Assembly (NCBI RefSeq): GCF_013386165.1
Contig: NZ_JACAOS010000001.1
Span: 423,476 to 487,475, forward strand
DNA length: 64,000 bases
Direction of reading: 5' to 3'
DNA from: Pseudomonas gingeri
GTDB taxonomy: Bacteria > Pseudomonadota > Gammaproteobacteria > Pseudomonadales > Pseudomonadaceae
This document shows positions 16,406 through 26,079 of this stretch, one piece after another (position 1 is the stretch's first letter; each line of letters opens with the position of its first letter). The notes below the pieces were generated by a model. It saw nothing but the letters and a program-made list of their open reading frames with translations. It had not been told where the DNA came from and made no database searches. The translations under genes and the position numbers were made by a program.

Positions 16406-18913
16406 TTATCCCGCTTCAGGACCCGATTCAGGGCTCTGTTCGGCGGCATCTTCGCTACGATGCAGTGCCACTTGCCGAATCGACAGGCGGATTTCCGCCG
16501 GTAGTACCCGTTTGGCCGCGCCCTCGGCCAGCTCGCCGAGCAGTTCGTGATAACCCAGTTTGCCGGCGCCATCGCGGCTGAGCACATCGAGGTCGAGCAG
16601 GGTCTGGATAAAGTGGCGGAACAGGCTCTTGTCGAAGAACTCCGGGGCGTTCAGGCCATGGAGAATCGACAGGCGCTGGGCCATGACCGTGCACAGGTCT
16701 TCCAGCTCCTCGGCGCTGATGCTGTGCTGGCCGCTGTTGAGCAGCAGCGAGATGGCCATGTAGAAGCGTTGCAGGGTCTGGGCGATGCTCCGCGACAGCA
16801 GGGTCAACAGCACGAAGTGCCGCGAACTCGGCGCCGGGCGCAGGTAGACGTCGTTCTCCAGGCGTAACAGGCCCTGTTCGACAAAGGCTTGCAGCCATTG
16901 GTCGATCACTGCGTCCAGTTCATCGAGTGACCAGCGGATAAACAGCTCCGCCTGCAGGTACGGGTAGAGCGCGCGGCTGTAGCGCAGGATCTGCTCGCGG
17001 CTCATGCGCGAGGCGCTCTGGAAGAAGCTCGCCAGCAAGGATGGCAGGGCGAAGATATGCAGCACGTTGTTGCGGTAATAGGTCATCAGGACGGCGTTCT
17101 GCTCGTCCAGGTAGAGGATCTTGCCCAGGGCGTCGCTTTGTTCGGCCAGCAGGTCCATGTCCTTGACGTGCTGGATCAGCGCCCGGCCATCGCCTTGCGG
17201 CAAGGTGGTGTGTGGCGAATAGGGGACGCGGCGCAACAGCGCCAGGTAGAGGTCGAGCACCCGGGCCATAGCGCGGTCGTCGAGGGCCAGGCGCGTGGTC
17301 GAGAGCAGCGCCAGGGCCACCAGGTTCACCGGGTTGATGGCTGCGGCTTCGTTGAGGTGCCGGGCCACGCGCTCGCCCAGGCGATGGGTGGTTTCATTGA
17401 GCCAGGCCGGGCGGAATTGCGGACCCAGCTCCTGGGTACGCCAGTCCGGTTGTTCCTGATCGAGGAATTCGGCCAGCTTGATCGGTTCGCCGAAGTTGAC
17501 CGCGACTTGGCCGAAGCGCTGCTTGAGGGCGCCAATGACTTTGAAAATGTCGAAGATCGATTCTTTCTTTTTACTCGCGCCACGCAATTCGCCCAGATAG
17601 GTACGACCTTCCAGCACGCGTTCGTAGCCGATGTACACCGGGATGAAGACGATGGGCATGCGCGAGGAACGCAGGAAGCTGCGCAGGGTGATGGCCAGCA
17701 TGCCGGTCTTGGGTTGCAGCATGCGCCCCGTGCGCGAGCGGCCGCCTTCGACGAAGTACTCCACCGGGAAACCCTTGGTGAACAGGGTGTGCAGGTATTC
17801 GTTGAACACCGAGGTGTAGAGCGGGTTGCCCTTGAAGGTGCGACGCATGAAGAACGCCCCGCCACGGCGCAGCAGGCCGCCGATCACCGGCATATTGAGG
17901 TTGATCCCGGCGGCGATGTGCGGTGGGGTCAGGCCGTTGCGAAACAGCAGGTACGACAGCAGCAGGTAGTCGATATGGCTGCGGTGGCAGGGCACGTAGA
18001 TGACTTCATGGCCCTGGGCCACGGCCTGCACGCCTTCGATATGGTTGACCTTGATGCCGTCGTAGATCTTGTTCCAGAACCAGCTCAGCACCACTTCGAG
18101 GAAGCGGATGGCGGTGTAGGTGTAGTCCGAGGCGATCTCATTGCCGTAGCGCAGGGCCTGGGCCTGGGCTTTTTCCACGGAGATATTCTCGCGCTGGGCT
18201 TCTTCGAGGATCGCCTGGTGCACCATCGGTTCGTTGACCAGGCCCTTGACCAGATTGCGCCGGTGGGAGATATCCGGACCGATCACCGCAGCCTTCAGGT
18301 TGCGCAGGTGCACCCGCAGGATGCGTTGGGCCATGCGCACCGTGCGTTCATGGCCCTTGTTGTGTTCGATCAGGCCGCGCAGGTGGATCGGCGCCGAGAA
18401 TTGCACGCGGGTCTTGCGCCCGAGAATCAGGATGCTCAGCAGCCGGCGCAGGCGCCCGGTGACCGCCCAGCTGTCGGCGAACAGCAGCTTCCAGGGGCTC
18501 GACTCGCTGTCCGGCGACTGGCCCCAGAACACGCTGACCGGAATGATCAGTGCGTCTTCGGCGGGGTTCTCGCTCAAGGCACTGACCAGCCGGGTCAGGG
18601 TCGGCGGCGCGCCGCGCTTGTCCTGACGGCCGAGCCAGTCGGGTTCGGGGGTCAGGTAGAAGAACGCCGCCGGCTCCAGCAGCGAGCCGACCGACACCGG
18701 CAGCACCGGGCGCGGCAGGCCGGCCTTGGTGCATTCGCGGTCGACCACGGCCAGGTCGGTCAGCGACGGCGATTGCAGGACGTAGAACACCGGTCGGCTG
18801 CGGTCGAGGTCGAGGTTCAGCGACGACTGGTTGATCGTCTCCGAGCGCACCCACAGGTACAGGAGGCGGCGCAGGGTACCAAACACGAGACGGCGGAACG
18901 GGGAACGGGTCAT
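16406..18913 (-). CDS. plsB: Glycerol-3-phosphate 1-O-acyltransferase
   Basis: Inner-membrane-associated enzyme that acylates sn-glycerol 3-phosphate at position 1, the first step of phospholipid synthesis. The 835-residue length is normal for Pseudomonas PlsB. Seen: acyltransferase motif [18 protein letters not shown] (His and Asp catalytic), the segment [16 protein letters not shown], motif [21 protein letters not shown], and motif [15 protein letters not shown]. The start at 18913 gives [12 protein letters not shown] and has only a weak ribosome binding site. It diverges from the cold-shock gene across 245 nt. The product feeds CdsA, encoded further on in this window. Confidence 0.96.
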   Translation of the reverse strand: MTRSPFRRLVFGTLRRLLYLWVRSETINQSSLNLDLDRSRPVFYVLQSPSLTDLAVVDRECTKAGLPRPVLPVSVGSLLEPAAFFYLTPEPDWLGRQDKRGAPPTLTRLVSALSENPAEDALIIPVSVFWGQSPDSESSPWKLLFADSWAVTGRLRRLLSILILGRKTRVQFSAPIHLRGLIEHNKGHERTVRMAQRILRVHLRNLKAAVIGPDISHRRNLVKGLVNEPMVHQAILEEAQRENISVEKAQAQALRYGNEIASDYTYTAIRFLEVVLSWFWNKIYDGIKVNHIEGVQAVAQGHEVIYVPCHRSHIDYLLLSYLLFRNGLTPPHIAAGINLNMPVIGGLLRRGGAFFMRRTFKGNPLYTSVFNEYLHTLFTKGFPVEYFVEGGRSRTGRMLQPKTGMLAITLRSFLRSSRMPIVFIPVYIGYERVLEGRTYLGELRGASKKKESIFDIFKVIGALKQRFGQVAVNFGEPIKLAEFLDQEQPDWRTQELGPQFRPAWLNETTHRLGERVARHLNEAAAINPVNLVALALLSTTRLALDDRAMARVLDLYLALLRRVPYSPHTTLPQGDGRALIQHVKDMDLLAEQSDALGKILYLDEQNAVLMTYYRNNVLHIFALPSLLASFFQSASRMSREQILRYSRALYPYLQAELFIRWSLDELDAVIDQWLQAFVEQGLLRLENDVYLRPAPSSRHFVLLTLLSRSIAQTLQRFYMAISLLLNSGQHSISAEELEDLCTVMAQRLSILHGLNAPEFFDKSLFRHFIQTLLDLDVLSRDGAGKLGYHELLGELAEGAAKRVLPAEIRLSIRQVALHRSEDAAEQSPESGPEAG

Positions 18914-19014
18914 ACGGCTTCTGCAGGCAAAGGGATTGAACCGAGCGTTTGCTCGGGGCGGCTAGTGTGCCGTATTCGTCAAAGATCGGCAAAAACGCTG
19001 CGAACTAATATTGA

Positions 19015-19042
19015 TTGAGAGTTTTTTGACCTGTCTTATACT
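19015..19042 (+). promoter_or_regulatory. Probable sigma-70 promoter of the cold-shock gene
   Basis: TTGAGA (19015-19020), 16-nt spacer, TATACT (19037-19042). It would give a leader of about 110 nt. That leader contains a 7-bp hairpin GGGCCCG (19108-19114) / CGGGCCC (19121-19127). Long structured leaders are usual for csp genes. Confidence 0.6.
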
Positions 19043-19158
19043 CGGTCGTTCGCCGTGAGCGGTAGGATTCATCCGCGCAGTGCGACGTTCTGGCGACGCT
19101 GCAGACGGGGCCCGTCGAGTCGGGCCCACCCCACAATAACAAGACGGAGTACGGATTC

Positions 19159-19368
19159 ATGGCAACTCGCGAGACAGGCAACGTGAAGTGGTTCAACGAC
19201 GCCAAGGGTTACGGTTTTATTCAGCGCGAAGACGGGGCGGATGTGTTTGTGCACTACCGCGCGATTCGTGGCGAAGGCCATCGCTCCCTGGCCGAAGGGC
19301 AACAGGTGGAGTACGCGCTGGTGGAAGGCCAGAAAGGCCTGCAGGCCGAGGATGTGGTGGGGCTGTAA
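19159..19368 (+). CDS. CspA-family cold-shock domain protein
   Basis: Small cytoplasmic nucleic-acid chaperone. The 69-residue product is a single cold-shock domain with RNP1 (KGYGFIQ) and RNP2 (VFVHY), preceded by GNVKWFNDA. It departs from the commonest CspA pattern at two places. After RNP2 it reads [12 protein letters not shown] where most have FSAIQ..GFKSL, and it ends [10 protein letters not shown] where most end GPQAANV. It may be a distinct paralogue. The ribosome binding site GGAG lies about 10 nt before the ATG. It is preceded by a promoter and a structured leader and stands alone on the plus strand between minus-strand genes. Confidence 0.93.
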   Translation: MATRETGNVKWFNDAKGYGFIQREDGADVFVHYRAIRGEGHRSLAEGQQVEYALVEGQKGLQAEDVVGL

Positions 19369-19440
19369 CACCAGGCATTCAATCGGCGTTATATCGACAC
19401 TCTTGACCCTTGACCGACAATGACGCTCAACGCGGTCCTT

Positions 19441-19522
19441 GTGGGAGCCGGCTTGCCGGCGATAACGTCCGCAAGATCGATGCAAGACTTGCTGGCCTCA
19501 TCGCCAGCAAGCCGGCTCCCAC
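19441..19522. repeat. REPIN (inverted pair of REP sequences), GTGGGAGCCGGCTTGC type
   Basis: Two 23-nt arms, 19441-19463 and 19500-19522, are inverted and differ at one base: GTGGGAGCCGGCTTGCCGG against GTGGGAGCCGGCTTGCTGG. They are separated by 36 nt. It lies in the 219-nt gap between the convergent cold-shock gene and the small hypothetical. Short open frames crossing it are not genes. Confidence 0.85.
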
Positions 19523-19587
19523 GGATAGGGTATTCACCGCGAAATACCGTCAAGCCCAGGTTCCATCCGAACAGGCCGGCGCCGGTG

Positions 19588-19965
19588 TTACGCCGTACGC
19601 CAGGTGATCTCTTCTTCGCCATCGGCGCTGATGCGGATCCAGCGATCAGCGGTTTCCTCGCCTTCTTCCTCGACCCAACTCCCCGGGGCGCAACGCACTT
19701 CCACGTTCAGCGCGGCAAACGCGGCACGGGCGCAGGCGATGTCGTGGTCCCAGGGAGTCTGGTCGCTTTCCAGGTACAGGCTGTTCCATTTGCCCACGGC
19801 CTTGGGCAGCCAGGTCACCGGGACATTACCGGCCTTGCACTTCCAGGTCTGGCCACGCTGGGTCCAGTCGCTGCAAGGCCCCAGCGCGGCACCGAGCCAG
19901 GCGGCAACGGCCATGTGATCGACGTCGTCGTCCTTGAGGTAAATCTCGATATCGGGCTGGCGCAT
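19588..19965 (-). CDS. Conserved hypothetical protein
   Basis: 125 residues, no family name that I recognise. It begins MRQPDIEIYLKDDDVDHMA and contains a Cys/Trp-containing middle (CSDWTQRGQTWKCKAGNVP) and an acidic C-terminal strand pair (GSWVEEEGEETADRW, ISADGEEEITWR). No signal peptide or membrane segment. The start at 19965 is chosen because GAGGAT lies 5-6 nt before it. A longer frame to 20139 would add an Arg/Ser-rich extension without coding character. It lies downstream of rlmA on the same strand. From memory a gene in this position is conserved in Pseudomonas, next to rlmA (rrmA). Confidence 0.78.
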   Translation of the reverse strand: MRQPDIEIYLKDDDVDHMAVAAWLGAALGPCSDWTQRGQTWKCKAGNVPVTWLPKAVGKWNSLYLESDQTPWDHDIACARAAFAALNVEVRCAPGSWVEEEGEETADRWIRISADGEEEITWRTA

Positions 19966-20050
19966 GGAAATCCTCGCTGCGGTTGTTCGAAAAATCCATT
20001 CGCGGATTTTGCCGGCCTTGAACCTGTGTCCAAGGCCATGAAGAGTGGGG

Positions 20051-20860
20051 TTATTGTAAAACGAAGTAATCGTAGCGCATCGATACGCTGACCTCGAACG
20101 GCTCCGGCTGCTCGATGACCTGCGCCCTGCGCTCGGCACTCGCGCGCCAGCCGTGAGGGGTCATGGCCAGAAGATTTGCCCGGTCCTGGGCACTGGCCAG
20201 GCTCAGCTTGAACTCCAGCACTTCGCTGTGTTGCAGCGCCATGCCGGCCGGCACCAGGGCCAGGTGCTTGTCGTCGGTGTATTCGCGCACTTCATCGTAC
20301 AGACGCTCGCGCAGCTCCATCAGATGGCCGCTGGTCGGTCCGACTTTCATCAGGCCGCCACCGGGGCTCAGCAGGCGTTTGGCTTCCTGCCAGTCCAACG
20401 GGCTGAAGACGCTGGCGATGAACTGGCAACTGGCGTCGGCCAAGGGTACCCGCGCCATGCTGGCGATCAACCAGGTCAGTTGCGGGTTACGCCGGCAGGC
20501 ACGCTTGACCGCTTCGCGGGAAATATCCAGCGCATAACCCTCGGCGTCGGGCAGGGCCTCGGCCAGTTGCGCGGTGTAGTAGCCCTCGCCGCAGCCGATA
20601 TCGACCCAGTGTCCCGGCGCCCGTTCGGCCGCCAGTTCCGCCAGGCGGCGGGCCACCGGTGCGTAGTGGCCGGCGTTGAGGAAGTCGCGCCGAGCCTCGA
20701 CCATGGCCAGGTTGTCACCCGGGTCGCGGCTGTTCTTGTGCTGGACCGGCAGCAGGTTCAGGTAACCCTGGCGTGCCCGATCGAAACGATGTCCGACCGG
20801 ACAGGCCACGCCGTTGTCGACCACGCCCAGGGGCGCGGTGCAGAGAGGGCAGGTGAGCAT
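20051..20860 (-). CDS. rlmA: 23S rRNA (guanine745-N1)-methyltransferase
   Basis: SAM-dependent methyltransferase for G745 of 23S rRNA helix 35. The 269-residue product has the N-terminal zinc site expected for RlmA: Cys4, Cys7, Cys20 and His24 in CPLC...ACPVGH. It then has the RlmA signature RFDRARQGYLNLL, and a SAM motif WVDIGCGEGYYTAQLA. The start codon overlaps the dapE stop by one base (TGATG), so the two genes are translated as a coupled pair. The alternative, the homologous RlmA(II) that methylates G748, is mostly Gram-positive and is less likely. Confidence 0.9.
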   Translation of the reverse strand: MLTCPLCTAPLGVVDNGVACPVGHRFDRARQGYLNLLPVQHKNSRDPGDNLAMVEARRDFLNAGHYAPVARRLAELAAERAPGHWVDIGCGEGYYTAQLAEALPDAEGYALDISREAVKRACRRNPQLTWLIASMARVPLADASCQFIASVFSPLDWQEAKRLLSPGGGLMKVGPTSGHLMELRERLYDEVREYTDDKHLALVPAGMALQHSEVLEFKLSLASAQDRANLLAMTPHGWRASAERRAQVIEQPEPFEVSVSMRYDYFVLQ

Positions 20861-22011
20861 CAGGCAAGCAACTTGATCAGGGTCTGGTAGTAGATTTCAG
20901 TCAGCACGTCGAGGTCGCTGGCCAGGACCCGTTCGTTGACCTGGTGAATGGTCGCGTTGACCGGGCCCAACTCGACCACCTGGGTGCCGAGGGTCGCGAT
21001 AAAACGACCGTCGGAGGTGCCGCCGCTGGTGGAGGCCTTGGTCTCGCGCCCGGTGATCGCCTTGATGCTCGCCGACACCGCATCGAGCAGCGCGCCCGGT
21101 TCGGTCAGGAATGGCAGGCCGGACAGCGCCCATTCCACGTGCCAGTCCAGGCCGTGCTTGTCGAGGATCGCCGCGACCCGCTGTTGCAGGCCTTCGACCG
21201 TGGACTCGGTGGAGAAACGGAAGTTGAACAGCGCCACCAGCTCGCCGGCGATCACGTTGGTCGCGCCGGTGCCCGAGTTGAGGTTGGAAATCTGGAAGCT
21301 GGTCGGTGGGAAGAAGGCATTGCCGTCGTCCCAGTGCTCGGCGGCCAGTTCGGCCAGGGCCGGGGCGGCCAGGTGGATCGGGTTCTTCGCCAGGTGCGGG
21401 TAGGCCACATGGCCTTGTACGCCGCGCACGGTGAGCTTGGCGCCGAGGGAACCACGGCGGCCGTTCTTCACCACGTCGCCGACCAGGGTGGTGCTCGACG
21501 GTTCGCCGACGATGCACCAGTCCAGGCGCTCTTTACGCGCGGCCAGGCGCTCGACCACGGCCTTGGTGCCATGGTGGGCCGGGCCTTCTTCGTCGCTGGT
21601 GATCAGGAACGCGACCGAGCCACGGTGGTCCGGGTAGTCGCCGACAAAACGCTCGGCGGCCACCAGCATGGCGGCCAGGCTGCCTTTCATGTCGGCTGCG
21701 CCACGCCCGCAAAGCATGCCGTGCTCGTCGATCAGTGCGTTGAACGGATCGTTCTGCCAGGCCTGCAACGGACCGGTGGGGACCACGTCGGTGTGACCGG
21801 CAAAACACAGCACCGGGCCTTCCTGCTTGCCGTGGGTAGCCCAGAAGTTGTCGACGTCTTCGATACGCATCGGCTCAAGCTTGAAACCGGCATCGCCCAG
21901 GCGCTGCATCATCAGTTTCTGGCAGTCGGCGTCGACCGGCGTCACGGAAGGGCGGCGGATCAGGTCGCAAGCGAGTTGCAGGGTCGGCGAAAGGTCGGCG
22001 TGGGCCGTCAT
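20860..22011 (-). CDS. dapE: Succinyl-diaminopimelate desuccinylase
   Basis: Zinc-dependent M20 hydrolase that releases LL-diaminopimelate from its N-succinyl form, for lysine and peptidoglycan. The product is 383 residues. Seen: [11 protein letters not shown] with ligands His73 and Asp75, [15 protein letters not shown] with the bridging Asp, catalytic Glu in [13 protein letters not shown], and the final His ligand in [11 protein letters not shown]. The start at 22011 gives [13 protein letters not shown]. The frame runs open for 60 codons upstream, but that region is the REPIN and is not coding. It is coupled to rlmA. The other succinylase-branch genes dapD and dapC are in this window on the same strand. 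Confidence 0.96.
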   Translation of the reverse strand: MTAHADLSPTLQLACDLIRRPSVTPVDADCQKLMMQRLGDAGFKLEPMRIEDVDNFWATHGKQEGPVLCFAGHTDVVPTGPLQAWQNDPFNALIDEHGMLCGRGAADMKGSLAAMLVAAERFVGDYPDHRGSVAFLITSDEEGPAHHGTKAVVERLAARKERLDWCIVGEPSSTTLVGDVVKNGRRGSLGAKLTVRGVQGHVAYPHLAKNPIHLAAPALAELAAEHWDDGNAFFPPTSFQISNLNSGTGATNVIAGELVALFNFRFSTESTVEGLQQRVAAILDKHGLDWHVEWALSGLPFLTEPGALLDAVSASIKAITGRETKASTSGGTSDGRFIATLGTQVVELGPVNATIHQVNERVLASDLDVLTEIYYQTLIKLLA

Positions 22012-22031
22012 GGGAAAGCTCCGGTGCTTTT

Positions 22032-22116
22032 GTAGGAGCTGGCTTGCCAGCGATTCAGGCGACGCGGTGAACCTGGACCACCGCGTCGCCTGAATCGCCA
22101 GCAAGCCGGCTCCTAC
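22032..22116. repeat. REPIN with unusually long arms, upstream of dapE
   Basis: GTAGGAGC..GGCTTGC..GCGATTCAGGCGACGCGGTG (left arm 22032-22069) is inverted at 22079-22116 with two mismatches. Pairing extends over about 38 bases each side, leaving a 9-nt loop. Ordinary REPINs here pair only at their ends. It sits 20 nt before the dapE start codon, between ndvB and dapE. Confidence 0.85.
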
Positions 22117-22152
22117 GGGGTAAGGGCGCGCAAAAGGGGGATATCTTAAAGC

Positions 22153-22180
22153 AAAACGGCGGCCCGCAGGCCGCCGTTTC
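22153..22180 (-). terminator. Terminator after the ndvB-like gene
   Basis: 11-bp stem AAACGGCGGCC (22154-22164) / GGCCGCCGTTT (22169-22179) with a CGCA loop. Read on the minus strand the hairpin ends in TTTT. It lies 17 nt after the ndvB-like stop codon. Confidence 0.8.
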
Positions 22181-22196
22181 GTGTCGTGCATCGCGT

Positions 22197-24788
22197 TTAT
22201 GCGACCGCTGCAGGCTCCGGCGCGCTGACCGGTTTGGGCAGCGAGGAGACGAAGGCCATGATCAGCGCCGCCAGGTACGGCAACGACTGCACCAGCAACA
22301 TCACCACCCAGAAGCGCATGTCATTGCTCGGCAAGCCTTGCACCAGGAAGATCCCCAGCGCTGCGGCCCACAACAGCAGCATGATGAACATCTCTTCCCG
22401 GGCTTCCGAAATCGCCACCCAGAAGCCGTGGTTGTCGGCGTTTTTCGGCGTACGGAAGAACGGAATGCTGCTGGTGAAGAAGCCATACAGCACCGCTTTG
22501 GCGATGGTGTGGGACAAGGCCAGCCCCGCCAGTGCGGCGGCGAAGGCATCCTTCATGTTGACCCCGACCGCGCGGCGGTAGAGGAACAGGATCTTGCCGA
22601 CCTTGAACACGAACAGCGCCAATGGCGGGATGGCGAAGATCATCAGCGGCGGATCGACCCGTTGCGGCACGATGATCATCGCCGCCGACCACAGCAGCGC
22701 ACCCACGGTGAAGAAGATGTTCATGCCGTCGGCCACCCACGGCAACCAGCCCGCGAGGAAGTGGTAGCGCTGGCCACGGGTCAGTTCGGTGTCCTTGCCA
22801 CGCAGCAGGCTGGCGGTGTGCCGCTTGATGATCTGAATCGCCCCGTAGGCCCAGCGGAAACGCTGTTTCTTGAAGTCGATAAAGGTATCGGGCATCAGAC
22901 CCTGGCCGTAGCTTTCATGGTGATAAGCCGCCGACAGGCCTTTTTCGAAGACCCGCAGGCCCAGCTCGGCGTCTTCGCAGATGCACCAGTCGGCCCAGCC
23001 CAGCTCTTCCAGAACCGAACGTCGGGTCATGGTCATGGTGCCGTGCTGGATGATCGCGTCGCGGTCGTTGCGGGTGACCATGCCGATATGGAAGAAGCCC
23101 TTGTATTCCGAGTAGCAGAGCTTCTTGAAGGTGCTTTCGTTCTGGTCGCGGTAGTCCTGTGGCGATTGCACGATGGCGATCTTCGGATCGGCGAAGTGCG
23201 GCACCATGTGCTTGAGCCAGTTGCGATCGACGCAGTAGTCCGAGTCGATTACCGCAATGACTTCGGCGTCCGGCGCGGTGTGCGGGATCAGGTAGTTCAG
23301 CGCACCACCCTTGAAACCAGCCAGCGGCGCGACGTGGAAGAAGCGGAAGCGCGGGCCGAGGGTTTCGCAGTAAGCCTGTACCGGTTCCCAGACCGCCGGG
23401 TCCTTGGTGTTGTTGTCGATGATCAGGACTTCGTAGTCCGGATAATCGAGAGCGGCCAGGGCGTCGAGGGTCTGTTTGACCATCTCCGGCGGCTCGTTGT
23501 AGCACGGCACGTGGATCGAGACTTTCGGCCGGTACTGCGAGTCGCCTTCCACCGGTAGGAATTCACGCCGACGCTTGTGGGTCCAGACCGCTTCGGCCAG
23601 TTCGTGGGCCTCGGTCAGCAGGACGATGAAGACGCCCAAGGCACCGATGGCCAGGAGGAAGCCCACCGTCAGGCTGAACCAGGTGCTGTATTGCTGGCTG
23701 TAGTCGTAGCCGATCCACACCAGCACCGAACCACAGAGGAACGCGGTGAAGGTCAGGAAGGTCCGGCCGCGCTGGCGCAGGGCCGAGCCGTCGATCATCA
23801 GCAGGGTCAGCGAGAGCAGTGCGAGCACCACCGAGCCGATGGCCAGTACGCGCCATTGCGGGATCGCCACCACCGGGCCTTCGAAGTTGAACTTCTGCTG
23901 GCGCGCGGCGTTGAACACGCCCCAGTAGGCGCCCACCGAACCTTCGTCGCTGGCCTTCCACGGCTGGTCAAAGGCTTCGATCACGAAGTAGTTGAAGCCC
24001 TGGCGGTTAAGCTTGTTGACCAGGGTGCGCAGGTAGATGGCCTGATCGGCCTGGGTCGCATCGGCACCGCCACGCATGCGGCCGTTGCTCGGCCAGCCCA
24101 CTTCCGAAAGTAGCAGGGGCTTTTTCGGGAACATGCGCTTGAGTTCGCGGGCGCGGTCCAGTACGTACTGGCCGGCCTTGTTCATGGGAATGAATTCCCA
24201 GTACGGCAGGATGTGCGCGGCGATCAGATCGACGTGCTTGACCAGCTCCGGGTTCTGTTCCCAGATATGCCACTGTTCCGAGGTGGTCACCGGCACCTTG
24301 ACGGCGGCCCGCACGCGGTCGATCAGCACGGCCAATTCCTTGGCGGTGATTTCCTTGCGGAAGATCGCCTCGTTACCGACCACCACGCGTACGACACTGC
24401 GGCTGGTGTTGGCCAGTTCGATGGCGCGGGCAATTTCACGCTCGTTGCGTTCCTGGTCCGGGCTGATCCAGATCCCCAGGGTCACCCGCAGGCCGAATTC
24501 TTCGGCAAGCTTGGGAATGTCCTGGAGGGTGCCGTCGACCGAGTAGATACGGATGTTATCCGTCAGCTTGCTCATGATCTCCAGGTCACGACGCATTTCA
24601 TCGTCGGTCGGGTACTGGTCTTTCTGCGGGAATTGTCCCTGCTGGAAAGGCGAGTAGGAGAAGCCAGCGATCTGCTCGGGCCAGTCAGGCGCCGAAACCG
24701 GGCGGTTGATCAACGCCCAGAAACCGGTAAATAGCGCGGCAATTGCCAGCACTACGACCAGGTTGAGTCCAAATTTACGCGATGACAT
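22197..24788 (-). CDS. ndvB: Membrane glucan synthase, GH17-like domain fused to GT2 (NdvB type)
   Basis: The 863-residue inner-membrane protein has an N-terminal membrane anchor ([16 protein letters not shown]), a periplasmic GH17-like region (about residues 35-310, with [11 protein letters not shown] and [11 protein letters not shown] carrying the two expected Glu), two membrane segments, and a cytoplasmic GT2 domain ([47 protein letters not shown]). Several C-terminal membrane helices follow. P. aeruginosa NdvB (PA1163 from memory) has this plan and lies beside dapE; it makes cyclic beta-1,3-glucan linked to biofilm antibiotic tolerance. The gene ends at a strong terminator. The exact glucan product here is inferred. 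Confidence 0.85.
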   Translation of the reverse strand: MSSRKFGLNLVVVLAIAALFTGFWALINRPVSAPDWPEQIAGFSYSPFQQGQFPQKDQYPTDDEMRRDLEIMSKLTDNIRIYSVDGTLQDIPKLAEEFGLRVTLGIWISPDQERNEREIARAIELANTSRSVVRVVVGNEAIFRKEITAKELAVLIDRVRAAVKVPVTTSEQWHIWEQNPELVKHVDLIAAHILPYWEFIPMNKAGQYVLDRARELKRMFPKKPLLLSEVGWPSNGRMRGGADATQADQAIYLRTLVNKLNRQGFNYFVIEAFDQPWKASDEGSVGAYWGVFNAARQQKFNFEGPVVAIPQWRVLAIGSVVLALLSLTLLMIDGSALRQRGRTFLTFTAFLCGSVLVWIGYDYSQQYSTWFSLTVGFLLAIGALGVFIVLLTEAHELAEAVWTHKRRREFLPVEGDSQYRPKVSIHVPCYNEPPEMVKQTLDALAALDYPDYEVLIIDNNTKDPAVWEPVQAYCETLGPRFRFFHVAPLAGFKGGALNYLIPHTAPDAEVIAVIDSDYCVDRNWLKHMVPHFADPKIAIVQSPQDYRDQNESTFKKLCYSEYKGFFHIGMVTRNDRDAIIQHGTMTMTRRSVLEELGWADWCICEDAELGLRVFEKGLSAAYHHESYGQGLMPDTFIDFKKQRFRWAYGAIQIIKRHTASLLRGKDTELTRGQRYHFLAGWLPWVADGMNIFFTVGALLWSAAMIIVPQRVDPPLMIFAIPPLALFVFKVGKILFLYRRAVGVNMKDAFAAALAGLALSHTIAKAVLYGFFTSSIPFFRTPKNADNHGFWVAISEAREEMFIMLLLWAAALGIFLVQGLPSNDMRFWVVMLLVQSLPYLAALIMAFVSSLPKPVSAPEPAAVA

Positions 24789-25004
24789 AGGTATTTCGGG
24801 TTCCGAAAAGGGCTAGAACAGGGAACAGAGCGGCGCGCATCCTACACTTGCTATCCGTCGACCGTACAGCACCGTGGAGTGTGCGCAGACATTGGGCAAT
24901 GACGCAGGACTTAAGTTCTTTCGGGATTCTTTGTAGCCCTATTATCGTCAAAGTGTTGTGATTTAGCGCTCATGGACGGCCATTCATAGGCTAAAGCTGC
25001 CTTC

Positions 25005-25026
25005 GGCCGGCGACCGGCCCTATAAT
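25005..25026 (+). promoter_or_regulatory. Promoter -10 and inverted repeat upstream of tcdA
   Basis: A consensus TATAAT lies at 25021-25026, 27 nt before the tcdA ATG. Immediately before it is a perfect inverted repeat GGCCGG (25005-25010) CGA CCGGCC (25014-25019), in the place of the -35/-10 spacer. The -35 (TGCCTT, 24998-25003) is poor. The inverted repeat may be an operator or chance in GC-rich DNA. Confidence 0.6.
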
Positions 25027-25052
25027 GCGCGCCGGTTTTTGGGGTAATGGTC

Positions 25053-25865
25053 ATGAGTGCAGAAGATCCACGGTTTGCCGGCGTCGCCCGGTTGTATGGC
25101 ATTGAAGGTCTGGCGCGGCTGAAGGCCGCCCATGTGGCGATCGTCGGTGTCGGCGGTGTCGGCTCCTGGGCGGCAGAAGCCATTGCCCGCTGTGGTGTCG
25201 GCGAGATCTCGCTGTTCGACCTGGACGATGTCTGCGTCAGCAACAGCAACCGCCAGTTGCATGCCCTGGACAGCACCGTGGGCCGTGCCAAGGTCGAGGT
25301 GATGGCCGAGCGCCTGAAGGGCATCAACCCGGACTGCCAGGTGCACGCGGTGACGGATTTCGTGACCCGGGAAACCATGGCCGAGTACATCACCCCGAAC
25401 ATTGACTGCGTGATCGACTGCATCGACAGCGTCAATGCCAAGGCGGCGCTGATTGCCTGGTGCAAGCGGCGCAAGATCCAGATCATCACCACGGGCGGTG
25501 CCGGCGGGCAGATCGATCCGACGCTGATCCAGGTCTGTGACCTGAACCGTACCTTCAATGACCCCCTGGCCTCGAAAGTGCGTTCGACCTTGCGCCGCGA
25601 CTACGGGTTTTCGCGCACGGTGACCCGCCATTACAGCGTGCCGTGTGTGTTTTCCACGGAGCAACTGCGTTACCCGAAGCCCGATGGCAGCATTTGCCTG
25701 CAGAAGAGCTTTGTCGGTGATGGGGTGAAGTTGGACTGTGCTGGTGGCTTTGGTGCGGTGATGATGGTGACGGCGACCTTCGGCATGGTGGCGGCGACCA
25801 AGGCGGTGGACAAGATCGTCGCGGGCATGCGGCGGCCGTCGGATCGGGTCAAGCCGCAGGAGTGA
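25053..25865 (+). CDS. tcdA: tRNA threonylcarbamoyladenosine dehydratase (CsdL)
   Basis: E1-like ATP-dependent enzyme that cyclises t6A to ct6A at position 37 of tRNA. The 270-residue product has the Rossmann motif HVAIVGVGGVGSWAAEA, then DLDDVCVSNSNRQ and the segment CVIDCIDSVNAKA. The ATG at 25053 is preferred because GGGG lies 8 nt before it; an in-frame ATG at 25047 is possible. It faces csdE-csdA across a REPIN. In E. coli CsdA and CsdE pass sulfur to or with this protein (CsdL), so the gene order here groups the three partners. TsaB, which helps make the t6A substrate, is encoded at 3862-4536. Confidence 0.94.
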   Translation: MSAEDPRFAGVARLYGIEGLARLKAAHVAIVGVGGVGSWAAEAIARCGVGEISLFDLDDVCVSNSNRQLHALDSTVGRAKVEVMAERLKGINPDCQVHAVTDFVTRETMAEYITPNIDCVIDCIDSVNAKAALIAWCKRRKIQIITTGGAGGQIDPTLIQVCDLNRTFNDPLASKVRSTLRRDYGFSRTVTRHYSVPCVFSTEQLRYPKPDGSICLQKSFVGDGVKLDCAGGFGAVMMVTATFGMVAATKAVDKIVAGMRRPSDRVKPQE

Positions 25866-25912
25866 CGGTCGGTATTTGTGTCGTACCCGGGATTGATGAA
25901 CGACGCTGTACT

Positions 25913-26040
25913 GTAGGAGCAAGCTCGCTCGCGATCGGCTGCGCAGCAGTCGTAAAACCTCAGAACGCGATTTTCCTGACACGCCGAGTCAAGCCAATTG
26001 CGGCCGCTGCGCGCCCGATCGCGAGCAAGCTCGCTCCTAC
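25913..26040. repeat. REPIN, GTAGGAGCAAGCTCGCTCGCG type, between tcdA and csdE
   Basis: The left REP begins GTAGGAGCAAGCTCGCTCGC at 25913 and the right REP ends with its inverse, GCGAGCAAGCTCGCTCCTAC, at 26040. Inner sequence also pairs in part (CTGCGCAGCAG region with CGCTGCGCG). It fills most of the 214-nt gap between convergent genes. Confidence 0.85.
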
Positions 26041-26079
26041 ATGGGGATCGGCGGTGATGTTGAGAGGGTTGCGGTGTTT

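Noticed and set aside
17057..19018. A 653-codon plus-strand frame opposite plsB
   Set aside because: PlsB motifs are complete on the minus strand; this frame has shadow composition and no proper start context.
19420..20091. Open frame through the REPIN and opposite the small hypothetical gene
   Set aside because: Its first part is translated repeat sequence; the minus-strand gene at 19588-19965 has a start site with a good ribosome binding site and better coding character.
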